Source of the DNA: Prinia subflava
Taxonomy: Eukaryota; Chordata; Aves; Passeriformes; Cisticolidae
Assembly (NCBI RefSeq): GCF_021018805.1
Contig: NC_086258.1
Span: 13,303,936-13,367,935, forward strand
Direction: 5' to 3'
Length of the DNA stretch: 64,000 bases
How positions within the stretch are numbered: the first letter of the stretch is position 1; each line of letters opens with the position of its first letter. This document shows, piece by piece, positions 46,513 to 58,613 of this stretch. Below the pieces are notes generated by a model. The model saw nothing but the letters and a program-made list of their open reading frames with translations, had not been told where the DNA came from and searched no databases. A program made the translations under genes and the position numbers.

Positions 46513-46640
46513 TCATGGAATGGTTTGGGCTGGATCTTAAAGCCCATCTCATTCCACCCACGGGCAGGGACACCTTCCCCTACCCCAGGGTGCCCCAAAC
46601 CCTGTCCAGCCTGGCCTTGGACACTGCCAGGGATGAGGGA
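46513..46640 (-). mobile_element. CR1 LINE 3'-end fragment, minus strand
   Basis: Reads as a reversed CR1 tail: ATGGAATGGTTTGGGCTGGA, TCTTAAAGCCCATCTCATTC, GGCAGGGACACCTTCCCCTA, then CTGTCCAGCCTGGCCTTGGA. The element's 3' end is at the left. No terminal octamer array is preserved. Confidence 0.88.
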
Positions 46641-47995
46641 CCCCCAAACGTGGTCACCCTACAGATTTTGGAGTGAAAACTGAATCTACAGCCCTTCCTG
46701 AGCAGCAGGAGGAGAGCTACAAACTCCAGCTTTATCCGGTTCTATTTTCCTTGGGGCTCAGGTGTGCAGGCTCTGAGCGTTCCTGAGCATCACTGCCTGT
46801 CCCCAGTGATGTCACAGAGAGTGACAACAGCCAGCCAGGGCTCTCCAGCGTGGGTAAACTCAGCACCAGCTTAGTCACAGACACCACAGCAGCCTTTCAG
46901 AAGAATTCTATTTAGTGCCCGGGAGTGAATCACAGCAGAGATAATATCCGCAGCAATTTGGGCTGGAAGGGCAGGAATGAGTGGCCGTGAGCACAGCCTG
47001 GGACACACAGAAACACTTCCTCTGCATAAATTTATTTATTTGCACAAATAAACCAGGGGGAAGGCAGCAGCCACCCTTGGGGCAGGCCTGGAGCCTCACC
47101 AGGAGGGGCTGTGTGGCTTCACTGTCCCCCATCCTGCTCTCCATGTGCCTGAAGACATTCCGTGCACAGGGAGCATTTGTTCTTTTCTTCTAAGGACTCA
47201 GGAAAATGGCTCCTCAACCATTTACCCCTCTTCATCCAGTGATAAAGTTGTAGGAGTTTTTTTGGTGTCCATCCACAGACCCCTGAGCTGGCATCACTAC
47301 TAAATCTGCAGGAGCACCAACCTCTGCGGTTAAAAATGCAGGAAATCTGAAAGATGCCAAACCTGTCCCAGTTTAATTCCATTTTTCCCCATGAACTGTA
47401 GGGATAACGACCTTAAAAAACAACCTGAAATCTTCCAGCTTGTGACAGCAGCTCTGCCATAAGACTTTAGAGAAAAATGGGAAAAAAAGAAGGGGAAAAA
47501 AACAAGTGAGAATGAGCTGGGGGATGAGGGAGTTAAGAGACCTGCAGCTCGAGCTGCTCTCGAGGGAGACAGGAAAACTGCAGAGATTTGGCAATGAGCA
47601 TAGATCCCAAAAATTAGATCATAGCACTTAATTATCCTGCAGGCTGCTCCCGGTGCCAACATCCTGATATCTGTGATTGTTGTGTTTTGAAGCCATGTGG
47701 GAAACCCGGGGCTTCCATCAATTGCATTCCCATGCCCAGGGGCTCCGTGTCACTGCCCGTTCCACAATAAAACCTACCTGGCATTGTGTGGGGAATGAGT
47801 AACAATTCCTGTGCTGAAAGGGAGGGGGAGAAACACCGAGAACTCTCTCAGGAGCTGAAGTCACCGGGAGCTGGCGGGGCTGGCACAGCTCGGTGCCCAT
47901 GAGTCAGCCCTGGGCTCCTGTGCCAGCCTCGTCCTGCCACTGCCACCCCACGGCCTCCCACGGACCCTCTGGGAGCTGCCCAGCCCCTAAACTGC
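46641..47995. other. unique non-coding DNA
   Basis: Mixed composition. Short A runs near 47480-47505. No exon or repeat family recognised. Confidence 0.45.
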
Positions 47996-48923
47996 CCCAA
48001 AAAGTGTCCACGGGGTTTGTGTGGAGATGCTCAATTCCTAAATTCCTCAAAATATGTCCACAGGGTTTGTGTGGAGCTGCTCGACTCTGAAACTGCTCCA
48101 AAAATTGTCCACAGGGTTGTGTGGAGATGCTTGATTCCTAAATTCCACAAAAAGTGTCCACGGAGCTTGTGTGGAGCTGCTCAATTCCTAAATTCCTCAA
48201 AATATGTCCATGGAGTTTGTGTGGAGCTGCTCAATTCCTAAATTTCTCAAAAAGTGTCCACGGAGTTTGTGTGGAGATGCTCCACTCCTAAATTTCTCAA
48301 AAAGTGTCCACAGGGTTTGTGTGGAGCTGCTCGACTCTGAAACTGCTCCAAAAATTGTCCACAGGGTTGTGTGGAGATGCTTGATTCCTAAATTCCTCAA
48401 AAAGTGTCCATGGAGTTTGTGTGGAGCTGTCCCACTCCTAAACTGCTCCAAAAATTGTCCACAGGGTTGTGTGGAGCTGTCCCAGCTCCTAAACTGCTCC
48501 AAAAAGTGTCCATGAGGTTTGTGTGGAGATGCTTGATTCCTAAATTTCTCAAAAAGTGTCCACGGAGTTTGTGTGGAGCTGCTCCACTCCTAAATTCCTC
48601 AAAATATGTCCACAGGATTGTGTGGAGCTGCTCAATCCCTAAATTCCTCAAAAAGTGTCCTCAGGCTTTGTGTGGAGCTGTCCCACTCCTAAACTGCTCC
48701 AAAAATTGTCCGTGGGGTTTGTGAGAAGCTGCCCAGCTCCTAAACTGCTCCAAAAAGTGTCCACAAGGTTTATATTGAGCTGCCTAAGTCCTAAATTCCT
48801 CAAAAAAAAGGGGTCCCCAGGGTTTGTGTGGAGCTGCAAAGCTGTAAAAGGCCCCAAAAAGTCTCTGTGGGGTTTGTGTGGAGCTGCCCAGCTCCTAAAG
48901 GGCTCCAAAAACTCTCTGGTGTT
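47996..48923. repeat. 50-bp minisatellite, about 18.5 copies
   Basis: Units of 49-51 bp with AAAAAGTGTCCACGGAGTTT, GTGTGGAGCTGCTC and CCTAAATTCCTC. Two main unit classes differ at the 3' part (AAATTCCTC versus AACTGCTCC) and 5' part (AGTGTCC, ATTGTCC, ATATGTCC). The last three units (from about 48800) are more diverged. Long frames on both strands are produced by the repeat. Confidence 0.96.
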
Positions 48924-50420
48924 TGCTGACCTGCATCTTCCCAGGAGTGCACCCAGCTCCTCTGAATCCCAGGGCTAGCTGGACACCACTTGTTCCTAAA
49001 AATGTTCATTTGTTCCCTCCAAATCCCAGCAGAGAGCAAATCACTGCAATGCCCAAGGCCAAAAAATGGGGGTTTAGGGCAAAAAGAAAAGTGCAGGAGG
49101 GGTTCATCCCCCTGTGACAGCACTGGGAGCAAACTCTGCCTCATGCCAGCTTTTCCTGCACAGCCTGGCACAGAGCAACCACAAATGAAGAGAACAACTC
49201 TGATGGAAAAAAAAAAAAGAAAAGAAAAGAAAAAAAAAAAAAAAAAAGAAAAAAAGGGAATTTTTCCATGGCACTGAGCTGGAGGTTAAAGACATTTTGC
49301 CTGCAGAGATGCTGGAGGTGCTGCTGATTCCAAGAGCTCCCTGAGAGTCCTGCAAGCTCCAGCCAGGAAAGGGCAGCGGGCTGGTGGCAGCTGAGCGTGT
49401 GGTGATTAAGGGCAGGACATGCCTTGGGATTGAGGATTTCTTATTTTTATTTTTTTTTAAGTTCCTGTTTATAGGTTGTCTGTGTTTGAACTCCTTCCTC
49501 GCGCCGTCCCTCCGCTGCTGAGGGAGAATTAAGAAGCTTCCTCTGAGCAAATATATTCAATTAAACGAGCTGCTGCTGTGCTGTGCAGGCACAAAGCCAC
49601 CAATAAATGTCATTTTGCTAAAGGGGAGGGTGCAGGAAAAGACCTTTCCTGGCGTCACCACCAAAGGCTGGGGTCTTCTCCTGCTGCACCAGGGCAAAGC
49701 TGCAGTGCAGAACAAGAATTTGGAGATTCCATCTCTTCTTCCACGAGAGAAGGAGGCTGAGCATGACTGAGGATCTGGCTGCAGCTCCTGGTACTGCACA
49801 CTGGACCCAAAACCTCCCGAATCCTCCCCAAAGTTCCCAGCCCCAAAGCGTTGTTATGAGCAGTGGAGGGAGGGAGGAGGTGGCAGCTCTTCCTGCATTT
49901 AATTACAGCACAGCCAAATCTCCGAACAGGACAATTATTTTTTAATTTTTTTTTTTTTTATCAGATCTGAAGTGTTTATTTTGCTGGCCAAACCCCGGGC
50001 CGGCTGTCCGTGGTATGTGTGGCATCTCACTTATTTACTCACTGAGTTAGATCTGCTGATACCCCAACAGATACCGCCACAAAAGCGGGAAGTCAGGATG
50101 CTTTGCGAGCTAATTAATCAATCCCTTGCTCTATTAGCAACCTTAAAGGATTCCTGGGGCAGCCCCAAAGCTCTGACCTGCCACGGATCTGCTGGCTGGT
50201 CATATTTACATCATAATTAACAAATTACTGGGGGTGTCCAGGGGGATCCTGGCAGCTCCTGCACCCACCACAGGCTCTTTCCTGAGCACAGGGAGGGATC
50301 CTGCCCCAGGGAAGGTTTATTCCCTGCTTGCTGCACTTGTCACTCGGGTTTGGGGCTGTTTGGAGGTGGCTGGATGAGCTCAGGAGATGGGAGAGGTTCA
50401 GCAGCAGTTCGAGTGAATGG
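48924..50420. other. unique non-coding DNA
   Basis: Contains an A-rich run at 49207-49258 and a T run at about 49947-49959. No exon or known repeat is seen. Confidence 0.45.
49207..49258. repeat. A-rich (GAAAA-like) low-complexity run
   Basis: About 50 bp of A with scattered G. Not linked to a recognisable retroposon upstream. Confidence 0.9.
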
Positions 50421-50847
50421 TGATGCCTTTAGAATTTTAGCTTTTGTATTTTTCACCTATTTGTGATCCTGCAGTTCTTCAGTGCGTGACTCCAAACTCC
50501 ACACTCAGGGTCAGCTGCTGCTTCCCCATTTGGGGCACACACAGCAATTCCTCTGCAGGCCTGGGGATCAAGGACCCCTCCCTGCCTCAGGCTGAGAGAT
50601 GGGAACAAAAGTGAGCTGGGGGAGCAAACTGGGGGTAAATGACTTCATTACCTGAGGCTGTAATTGGAAACTGAACCCCCAATCTGCAAATGGACCAAAG
50701 TTATCAAAGTGTGAACACCCGTGACCATTGTCCATTTTGGGTGGGCTTCACCTGCCCTAAATGCACCTGAAAGCTCTTCCATAAACAGAAGTGCTTTTTA
50801 TTGTCTTAACCTTAGCCTCTGTTTTTAGGTAGCCTGAAAAGACATCA
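50421..50847 (+). mobile_element. solo LTR, family 1, copy 2
   Basis: About 427 bp, more than 93 percent identical by eye to 3439-3863, running from TGATGCCTTTAG to GAAAAGACATCA. CCATAAACAG near 50780 marks the polyadenylation-like region. The flanking tetranucleotides are ATGG (50417-50420) and ATAT (50848-50851), so no intact target duplication is seen. Confidence 0.88.
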
Positions 50848-50968
50848 ATATTAATTTAAAAAAATCTTCTATGCCAAATCTTTTATAAAAATCTTGTGTG
50901 GGAGGGCTGGCTGGGCTCTGTGCAGGTCGGGAAGGTGAGGCAGGGCACTTGGGGTGAGGACAGGCTGG
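50848..50968. other. short unique spacer
   Basis: Separates the solo LTR from the 22-bp minisatellite. Nothing else recognised. Confidence 0.4.
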
Positions 50969-51268
50969 GTCAGAGCACTGTCCCCAGAGGGTCAGAGCAC
51001 TGTCCCCACAGGGTCAGAGCACTGTCCCCAAAGGGTCAGAGCACTGTCCCCAGAGGGTCAGAGCACTGTCCCCAGAGGGTCAGAGCACTGTCCCCACAGG
51101 GTCAGAGCACTGTCCCCAAAGGGTCAGAGCACTGTCCCCAGAGGGTCAGAGCACTGTCCCCACAGGGTCAGAGCACTGTCCCCACAGGGTCAGAGCACTG
51201 TCCCCACAAGGTCAGAGCACTGTCCCCAAAGGGTCAGAGCACTGTCCCCACAGGGTCAGAGCACTGTC
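50969..51268. repeat. 22-bp minisatellite, about 13.6 copies
   Basis: GTCAGAGCACTGTCCCCAGA/CAG-type units at exact 22-bp spacing from 50969. They differ almost only at one or two positions near the end (CAGAGG, CACAGG, CAAAGG, CACAAGG). A three-unit, 22-residue peptide period arises in the + frames; I consider it incidental. Confidence 0.97.
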
Positions 51269-52950
51269 CCATCCCTTGCAGAAAGCCACCAGGCTCTGTG
51301 CCTGCCCCAGAACCCGTTTTAGGGTGGGTTTGGGATGGAGCCCAGCTCTGCCCCAGCTCTCAGGGCTGTGGCTGACCCCTGGCAGCAGAGCTGTGCCCTG
51401 CCTGCTGAGGGGCACAAGCAGCCTGTCCCCACAGCCCCTGGTGGCCCTTCCAGTGCCACAGGGTGAGACATGCCCCCACTGCCACATCCAAAAATATCCT
51501 ACAGACATCCAGAGCAGTGAGGTGACTTCACAGGAGCTTTGCAAAGCCCAGGGTCTAAACGCTTCCGTCTGGAAAAGCCTCCCTGCCCTGTCCTTCACAA
51601 ATGAACACGGCTTTGTGTGCTCCACTCGTTTCCAAGAACTGTTTCCGTTCAGTGGAGGGTTGAGTGGTGCTTCAGCTTATTTTTACTGAGTGGCTCCAAG
51701 CCCTGGAGTGGCTGGAGGCTGCTCTGTGTTTGTCCTTGCTGGAGGCAGCAGATGCTTTGCAAACGGCTTTAAAGGCAGACCCGCTGCCAGGGAAGGGTTT
51801 GAAAGCTGCCGAGGCCATGCAGGGCTCGCAGAACATCGTGTACCATTCCTTCCCCTTTATCTTTTCCTACTCTTTCCACCCATTGTTTCCCCCAGTTCGA
51901 GTTGTTTGGAGCTTTGGCTGTGCAGGGCAAAGCCGGGGGCAGTGGGAGGGCAGAGCTCAGTGTTCCATCCAGCCTCTGGGAAGTGCCCAGGTTGTCACAG
52001 CACTGTCCCCTGCGGATGCTGACAGTCTGGTCGGAGAGGAATCGTCAAGGGAAAGTCAAAAAACTTCCCCACACCTTGGTCTGGGGAGCTGTGAGGGAAT
52101 TAAAACAATCCTTGCAGCTGGTGCTTTGCACTTGTTGTTATTTGCAAGACGTTTACAAAAGAGTGTAATTTGCAATTAGTGACGATCAGGGGTGTCGGTT
52201 GAAGGACCAGCCATGTCCAGCTGTTGGAACAGTCTATAAAAGATGTGATTTCTAAATAAACTCTGCTAGATGCCTCCAGTGGGACTGGAGTCTGTGCTGT
52301 GTCATTCAGCTGTCCCTAATGCAGCAGAGACAGTCCCCCAGCTGTGCCCTGCGAGTTCCTCTCTGGCTGCCTCATGTCCTCTGGAAAAGGGACTTGTTTG
52401 GGGTGAAAAGCTGGTACAGGGCCCCTTGAAAGAAAGGAGATTTTTAATCCAAGGGAAAATAAAATCCACCCAATCGTGAGTCGCTGTTTTCCTCACCTCC
52501 TCCTCTCCTGTCCCTCCCCAATCATTTTCTGCCTGATGACTTCACAGCGGAGCCCCTGATGAGTTTTATTTGTCATTCCAAGACACTCAATTGACATCAG
52601 CAGGGCTGGTGGCTTAATGAGCACCACTGGTGAGCACAGGCTCCACAGGATCTCCTCAGTTTGCTGTTTCCCAACAGATTTATCCCATGGATTGGTGTTT
52701 GCCTGGGAGAGCTGTGCCAGACCCCAGCGCCAGGTGGGGATGGGAGGTGCTGGTTTCACTGGTGCAGCAGAGCACAGCTGTGCCCAGGGATGTCCCAGCA
52801 GCTGGGCCTGGAGACAGTGGGGCTGTTTGGAGGAGAATCCACATGGAATCAGCAATTTTCCCTGGAGAAAGGAAGAGTTAATCCAGCACTGACATCCCTG
52901 CTCCTGTAGAACAGCTCTGGGAGCTTCCTTCAGTGACATCAAAGGCCAGC
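51269..52950. other. unique non-coding DNA
   Basis: GC-leaning. A TATAAAA word (52234) followed 20 bp later by AATAAA (52256) has an LTR-like arrangement, but no termini are found. A 171-codon + frame (51664-52179) is leucine/alanine-rich without known motifs. Confidence 0.45.
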
Positions 52951-53000
52951 GAATGAATGAATGAATGAATGAATGAATGAATGAATGAATGAATGAATGA
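52951..53000. repeat. (GAAT)n microsatellite, 12.5 copies
   Basis: 50 bp of uninterrupted tetranucleotide. Confidence 0.98.
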
Positions 53001-55333
53001 TATTTTTACTTGCTTTTTTATTTGCTGTGTGTGCCCGTGGGCTTGCTTAGATAACACACCAGTTTTCAGTTATATTCCTCATCCACACAATAAAACTTTT
53101 TCACAATAAAACTTGGTGGAACTGCTCCTTCCAGGACAGGGATGTCTGAGGTTTGCTGGTTTTTAATCCCCTGAAGTAAACCCAAGTTCTTTGGACATCT
53201 GTCCATCCTGACCCTGGCCAAGGTGCCCCTCTGGAGATGGACCCCAGCCCTGGGGAGATGTTTGCAGCTCACAGTCAGCAGGGCAGCACTCAAAAAGCTG
53301 AATTTTCTGCCATGTGCCATTAAAAGGCCATGGGGAATCTCCAGAACACAAAAAACAAAAGCAAAGAAATGGGAAAAAGTGGAAAGGAAGGGCACTAAGC
53401 TGGAGCAAAGCCTGGCTTTGGTCTGAGGAGCTTTGTGCTAGGATCTCCTGCCCAGCACCACCCTGCAGATGGGAACAGTGCAGAATTCTTTTCCTGCTGA
53501 GGGCCATGTGAAAAGCTTGATTTTTGACTCTGCCAAAGACAGGATGGGAATCCTCTTATGAGGATTAAACTTTCAGAGAAAAAAAGATAGTTCTCTTCTA
53601 AGAAAAGCTGTGCACTTGGCTTGCAATGTGGGTAATTAGTTATAAAACACCGGGCAGCCAATTCCACTGCAGGGGCGAGAAGCAGACAGAGGCAAATTCG
53701 GTGAATTCGTTGTGATTTGGGTTCATACTCTCATACATAACTCCTGATTAAGTTCTATTTTCCTGATAGGATTATGAGTTTAGCCCTTTATTCTGCCTCT
53801 GCAGACTGCTCAGCTCCTGATCCTGTGCATCAGAACATACCTCTGGCCACAGGCCACTGCCTTTTCCCAGTGACACGGGGGGAAATTTGGATTTCACCTC
53901 GATTACAAAATCTCTTTGCGTTCTCTGATTTATTGCATAACAGAGATTTGATCCTCCTCTGGAGTCAGCTGAGCAATCTCCAGGGGATAACAGTTGGATC
54001 TCTGCTTCTTTGATTCTGCTTCCAAGGTGGGGTGGACTTTTATGGGGAATAAAATCCAAGCACCAGCTCCATCCTTTGGATTTTGCTGCACGGTCCTTCC
54101 TGTGCGTTGGTGGAAGTTCCTCTGTGAGGGTTTTGGAGCCTGTGGTGCTTTTTTGGGGATGGTAAAACCACGGTAGAAGAAGGGCTTGGACATGGAGAGC
54201 TGTAGGAGGTGACACCGCTGCTCCAAGTGCCCTGAAAAGCAAAGGACAAAGCCCAGCAGAGCGTGGTGCCTCTTGTGAACACCTCGCTGTCTGCAGACAC
54301 AGAAAACACACCCTGGGTGACAGCGACACTCTCCTGCGGGAGGAGGAGGAGGAGGAGGAGGAGGAAGGTGTTCAGGCCCTGCTCTGAGCCTGGAAGCGCT
54401 GACACCATCTCATGCAAATGGCATCGTGCACTAATTTATGTTAACGAGCTCATCGGCAGAGCTTCCACCTCTCCTCCAGAGGCAAGAGCAGCAGGGAGGG
54501 GTCTGGACATTCCCTCCCTTCGCAGCCCCACTGGGTGCTGAGGGCTTCTGTCCCTCTCACTCTGAGGATCAAGCTCTGGGGAGCAGAAATCCCATTTTTC
54601 ACAGAACAGGTCACACCTGGAAGGTGAGGAAGCGAGGTTCATTTTGAGGAATGGTGTCCGAGGTGAGGCTGCCTTGCCAGGGGATGTGTTCCCAGCTCAC
54701 ACCCAACCCCAGGCCAGCACAGCTCATTCCATCCCTGAGCTTTTCCCGAGGTGCACCCAGAGGTGCACGCCAGGGTTGTACAACACAGCGCAGCTCCGGG
54801 GTAAGAGGAAATGCCAAACTAAAAAACTCTTCTGAGAACACCAAAGTCCATCAAGCACTTAACGGGCAAGTCCACACAGCCCTGGCAGTGACAGCTCCCT
54901 CCTGATCTCCGCCAGAATTCCCTGAGTGCCACCCCTCTGGCGTCACAAGGCCACCCATCCGTCACCAGCAAGAGCCCAGCACTTGCTGCACACACACCAA
55001 CGATGACAGCAGATGCCCACGGTGCCTTTGATCCCCTCCCTGTGTTTAGTTTAGGGAGTTTATTCCTCGCCTCAGTGGCACTCAGGGAGGCCTGGCTGCT
55101 GCTGCTGGTGACAGAGGAGCTGTGAGCATCCCAAGGACACGCACTAAATAACAGGAGACTGTGCTGAAAACATTTCCTGCCTCAGCTCGGGGCTCTCAGA
55201 GCTGTCCAGAGCTGTCTGGGCGTCATTTGGAGGAGCTCCACCAGCAATCAGCGTGTAACTTCTCCAGAGTTTTATCTCAGCATCCTGCAAGAAACCCTCG
55301 TTTCCCGGGAAATTTGCAGCCTACAGAGGATAT
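53001..55333. other. unique non-coding DNA
   Basis: Apart from the GGA tract at 54338-54365, no repeats are seen. A 185-codon minus frame (53772-54329) overlaps that tract at its start side and resembles nothing known. Confidence 0.45.
54338..54365. repeat. (GGA)n microsatellite
   Basis: About nine GGA/GAG triplets without interruption. Confidence 0.95.
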
Positions 55334-55590
55334 GGCACAGTGAGAAGGTTTCCAAGGAATATCCTGAGGTTCTCATCACCAGCTCCTCAGTGCATTCACT
55401 GGCACAGTGAGAAGGTTTCCAAGGAATATCCTGAGGTTCTCATCACCAGCTCCTCAGTGCATTCATTGGCACAGTGAGAAGGTTTCCAAGGAATATCCTG
55501 AGATTCACCAGTTTCTCATTGCATCCATTGGCACAGTGAGAAGGTTTCCAAGGAATATCCTGCTGTTCTCCAGCTCCTCGGTTCATCAAT
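55334..55590. repeat. 67-bp minisatellite, about 3.8 copies
   Basis: GGCACAGTGAGAAGGTTTCC begins units at 55334, 55401, 55468 and 55530. The first two intervals are 67 bp and the third 62 bp. Units carry AAGGAATATCCTGAGGTTC and CAGCTCCTCAGTGCATTCA. Confidence 0.95.
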
Positions 55591-58556
55591 TCAGCCACCA
55601 GCCAAAACACCCCTAAAATTCACATCTGAGGGTCTGAGTGTCCCTCGTGGACTCCCTGTCCCAGGTTTAAAGTGCTCACTCTGCTCTCAGTTCAGCAATT
55701 CCAGCTGAGGACACATTTCCTGCTCGGCAAAATGAGATGCTTAGCCCAGATTCTCAGTGCAGGAGTGCCTCCTCTGCATTTGTACACACACACACATTTA
55801 CCAGCTTTCATGTGCTAAATGCTCTCAAACTCCTGCCTGGCAGGGAGCTGGCTGAGCTGCGAGCAGGATTCCTGTCTGATGGCTGCTTGGTGTGTGCCAA
55901 CAGCTCCCTCTGGGTTTTTTGTCTAAGATTTACTTCAGTCTCAGGGAAAAAAAAAATTAAAAAAAAAAAAAATAATCAAGCAGCGCCTTTGTTCCCAGGG
56001 GAATTTTTGGCAGTGAGAGACCCATCAGGGTTGCTCGGTCTTTGCATCATCCCTGGGGCCAGCACAGCCCGGGGGGATGAGTTCTGTGCTGGAGACTGCT
56101 GTGCCTTTGTGCCTGGGAAGGCAGCAAGTGCCACCTTTGGGACACAGGGGTGGTTTTTTGGGAAGGCGCATCCTGAGCAGAGATTCCTGAGTCTCCAGTT
56201 GTACAACCCTGACAGTCCTTGCTGGAAAACGCCTCAAACTCCCTCTCCTGCTAAACACAAAGCACAGTGACCTCAGCCCTTGGCCGTCCCATCCATCTCC
56301 AGCAGCAAATGTCAGAGGGAGCAGCATCCCGGAGCCCCTGCTGTAATTTATGAACTACCACGGCTGATTTTACAGCTACTAAAACACAGCAGAGCTCCCA
56401 ACAACAGCTGGGTGAGCTGGCTGAGCGGGGAATGGGAGCCAAAAGCAGGAGATGCTCGGATTTGGAGTGAGGTGAGCAGCAGGCAGAGGCTGAGCTGCAG
56501 CCCTGCAGATCTGACACGTTTATGCTGAATTTCACCAGCTCAGAACCTGGGGCTGTGGGATTTTTGCAGCCACCAGCGTTGATAGAATCAGATCTCTGAT
56601 AAGAGGTGGCTGCTCCGTGTCTTTGTTCATTGGAACTGGAAAGAAAGAGCTGACCAGTCTGGAAAAACTCCGTGGAGTCTGTAGAAACGGGGCTGGGCTG
56701 CCATGGAAATTTAATAGAGTCATATGCAGAAATTACTGTAAATAGTTGTAGAATTTAATAAGTGCTTTTATGCTTCCTGTTGGGTTATTTTTAACACTCT
56801 GGTAGAATTCCTTACTGGGATATGGTTATGTATTAAATTTTAACAGTTGTTTGAAAAAAGAAGCTGTTGAACAGTATCATTTTCTAGTAGGTTACACGGG
56901 ATGCCTCCATTAGGAGTGTTTTTCTGCTTCCAAACAAAGCTTGAACAGATTTGAACACTGTACACGAGCAAAATAATCCCAGCTCAGGGAAGATATTAAT
57001 GAAATCCAGGCTGGAAATATGTGCAGGAAGCTGCTGTAATGTTTCCATTTCCAACTTGAGTTCACACAGGTGAACTGAAGAGCAAACTAAGGTTCACCAC
57101 ATCCTAATTGTATTTGGGGGCACTGTCAGACCCCTGAACTCTGAGATTTCCCTGAAGGAAATCTTTCTGATTCCTATCTTCTTTTGTGATCAAGGAGAAG
57201 TTTTCCTGCAATTTGAGCAGGCTGGATACATTTCATGCCTTTTTAAAATCTACCCCAATGCGGTCCAGATGAAAATCCTTCACAAAGCTCAGTGATGGAG
57301 CTGGGCAATCCTGCATCCTGCAGGATTTATCCTCCAGGAAAACATCCGAGTCTGCTGTGAAGATGTCCACGGCCTCTGTCCCTGGCTGTGTGATTAATCA
57401 CTGTGGTTTCTGCAGGACTAACACGGTCATGTCTCATTAGCTCCCCACTCATTCGTTAGTCAGCCATCGTCAGGCCAGCTCTGGTGTTAAGGGCTGCAGG
57501 AGGTTTGCACAAATCCTGCCCAGCTTCTCCCAGTGCTTGGGAATGGTGGTGGAGTTCCAGTCCCTCTGGGGAAGGGGTGAATCGTTCTCTGAGCGTGCCA
57601 AGATGAAGAAACGCTGAGGAGGATGTGGTCAGCTGCAGGGCTCATGTGAGTGTTTGGGGTGGGTGAATTCTGGCAGGATTTCGGCAGGACAAGATTTGCT
57701 AATGAAAGAGGAGAGCTGAGGAGAAGATCTCCAGGTGGCCACACCTTCGAGGTGACACCACGCTGTCCCCAAGCCTTGATACCCCAGGAGCTGAGTCTGT
57801 CCCCCATGGGAACTTCAGCTTGGGGGTCTGAATTTCTGGGCACAGCCATTCCCTGGCCATGCCCGGGTGCCACGGGCAGGGCTGGTGCCTGAGCTGGAGC
57901 CTCCTCAGGCTGGAGAGCAGAGGACACCACATGGGAGATGGGCAGGGATCTGTCTCCAGGCTTTTGGCTCCTCCAGGGAGCTGCTGCAGTGCCATGCAGA
58001 CATTTTTCCGGCGGCAGATCCTGTCTCCATTCATTCCTCATGTTGGGAATATTCCTTCTGACTCCACTTCCTTATCTAAACACGTTGCGTGCTGACGAAT
58101 CCAGACAGGGTGTTCTCTTTTTTTAGCTCCAGAAGGAAAGGCTTGTGAAATGTGTTGCCAGTCTAAATCATTCCATGACTTGCCTACATTTCAAATTAAC
58201 TGGAGGAATATCAACAAACACAATGGCAATTCCTTTCCAATTCCATCTCCTTCAGCCAGTCTTTAACCCACTTATCAGGCACTTGTTATTACAGAAATAA
58301 TCAGGAGAAGAAAATACACCAGTGCTGAATCAACACTACCGGGCTTTTTTTTTTCTTTTCCCCATTTTTCTTCCTCTTTTTCTTTTGTACTTGTGTAACT
58401 CCCTCGGTTTCTGTTGGACACACACCAGCCTGGAATTGCAAAAACACAGCTGGCTAAATCCATCACATCTTATTACAGGTTATCAATTCTCCAGTGCAAT
58501 AAACACATCTGACAATTAGCAGGGAATTGATGAGCGATTCAGATTAGAGGAGACCA
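55591..58556. other. unique non-coding DNA
   Basis: A-rich run near 55949-55974. 56710-57120 is AT-rich and free of repeats. A 184-codon minus frame (57487-58041) lacks any familiar motif. Confidence 0.45.
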
Positions 58557-58613
58557 TTTTTCCCTATGTTGTGCCTAACAGAGTATTTTTCCCTATGTTG
58601 TGCCTAACAGAGA
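58557..58613. repeat. 29-bp direct duplication
   Basis: TCCCTATGTTGTGCCTAACA begins at 58561 and again at 58590. Confidence 0.95.

Noticed and set aside
13101..51268. CRISPR-like arrays
   Set aside because: The repeats are contiguous tandem units without unique spacers, and the DNA is vertebrate-like.
52160..52290. TATAAAA followed by AATAAA, resembling an LTR promoter/poly(A) unit
   Set aside because: No TG/CA termini, no second copy in the window, and no target duplication.
53772..54329. 185-codon minus-strand frame
   Set aside because: Low-complexity leucine start over the GGA tract and no recognisable domain.
57487..58041. 184-codon minus-strand frame
   Set aside because: Proline/serine-rich composition expected from GC-rich non-coding DNA; no motif.
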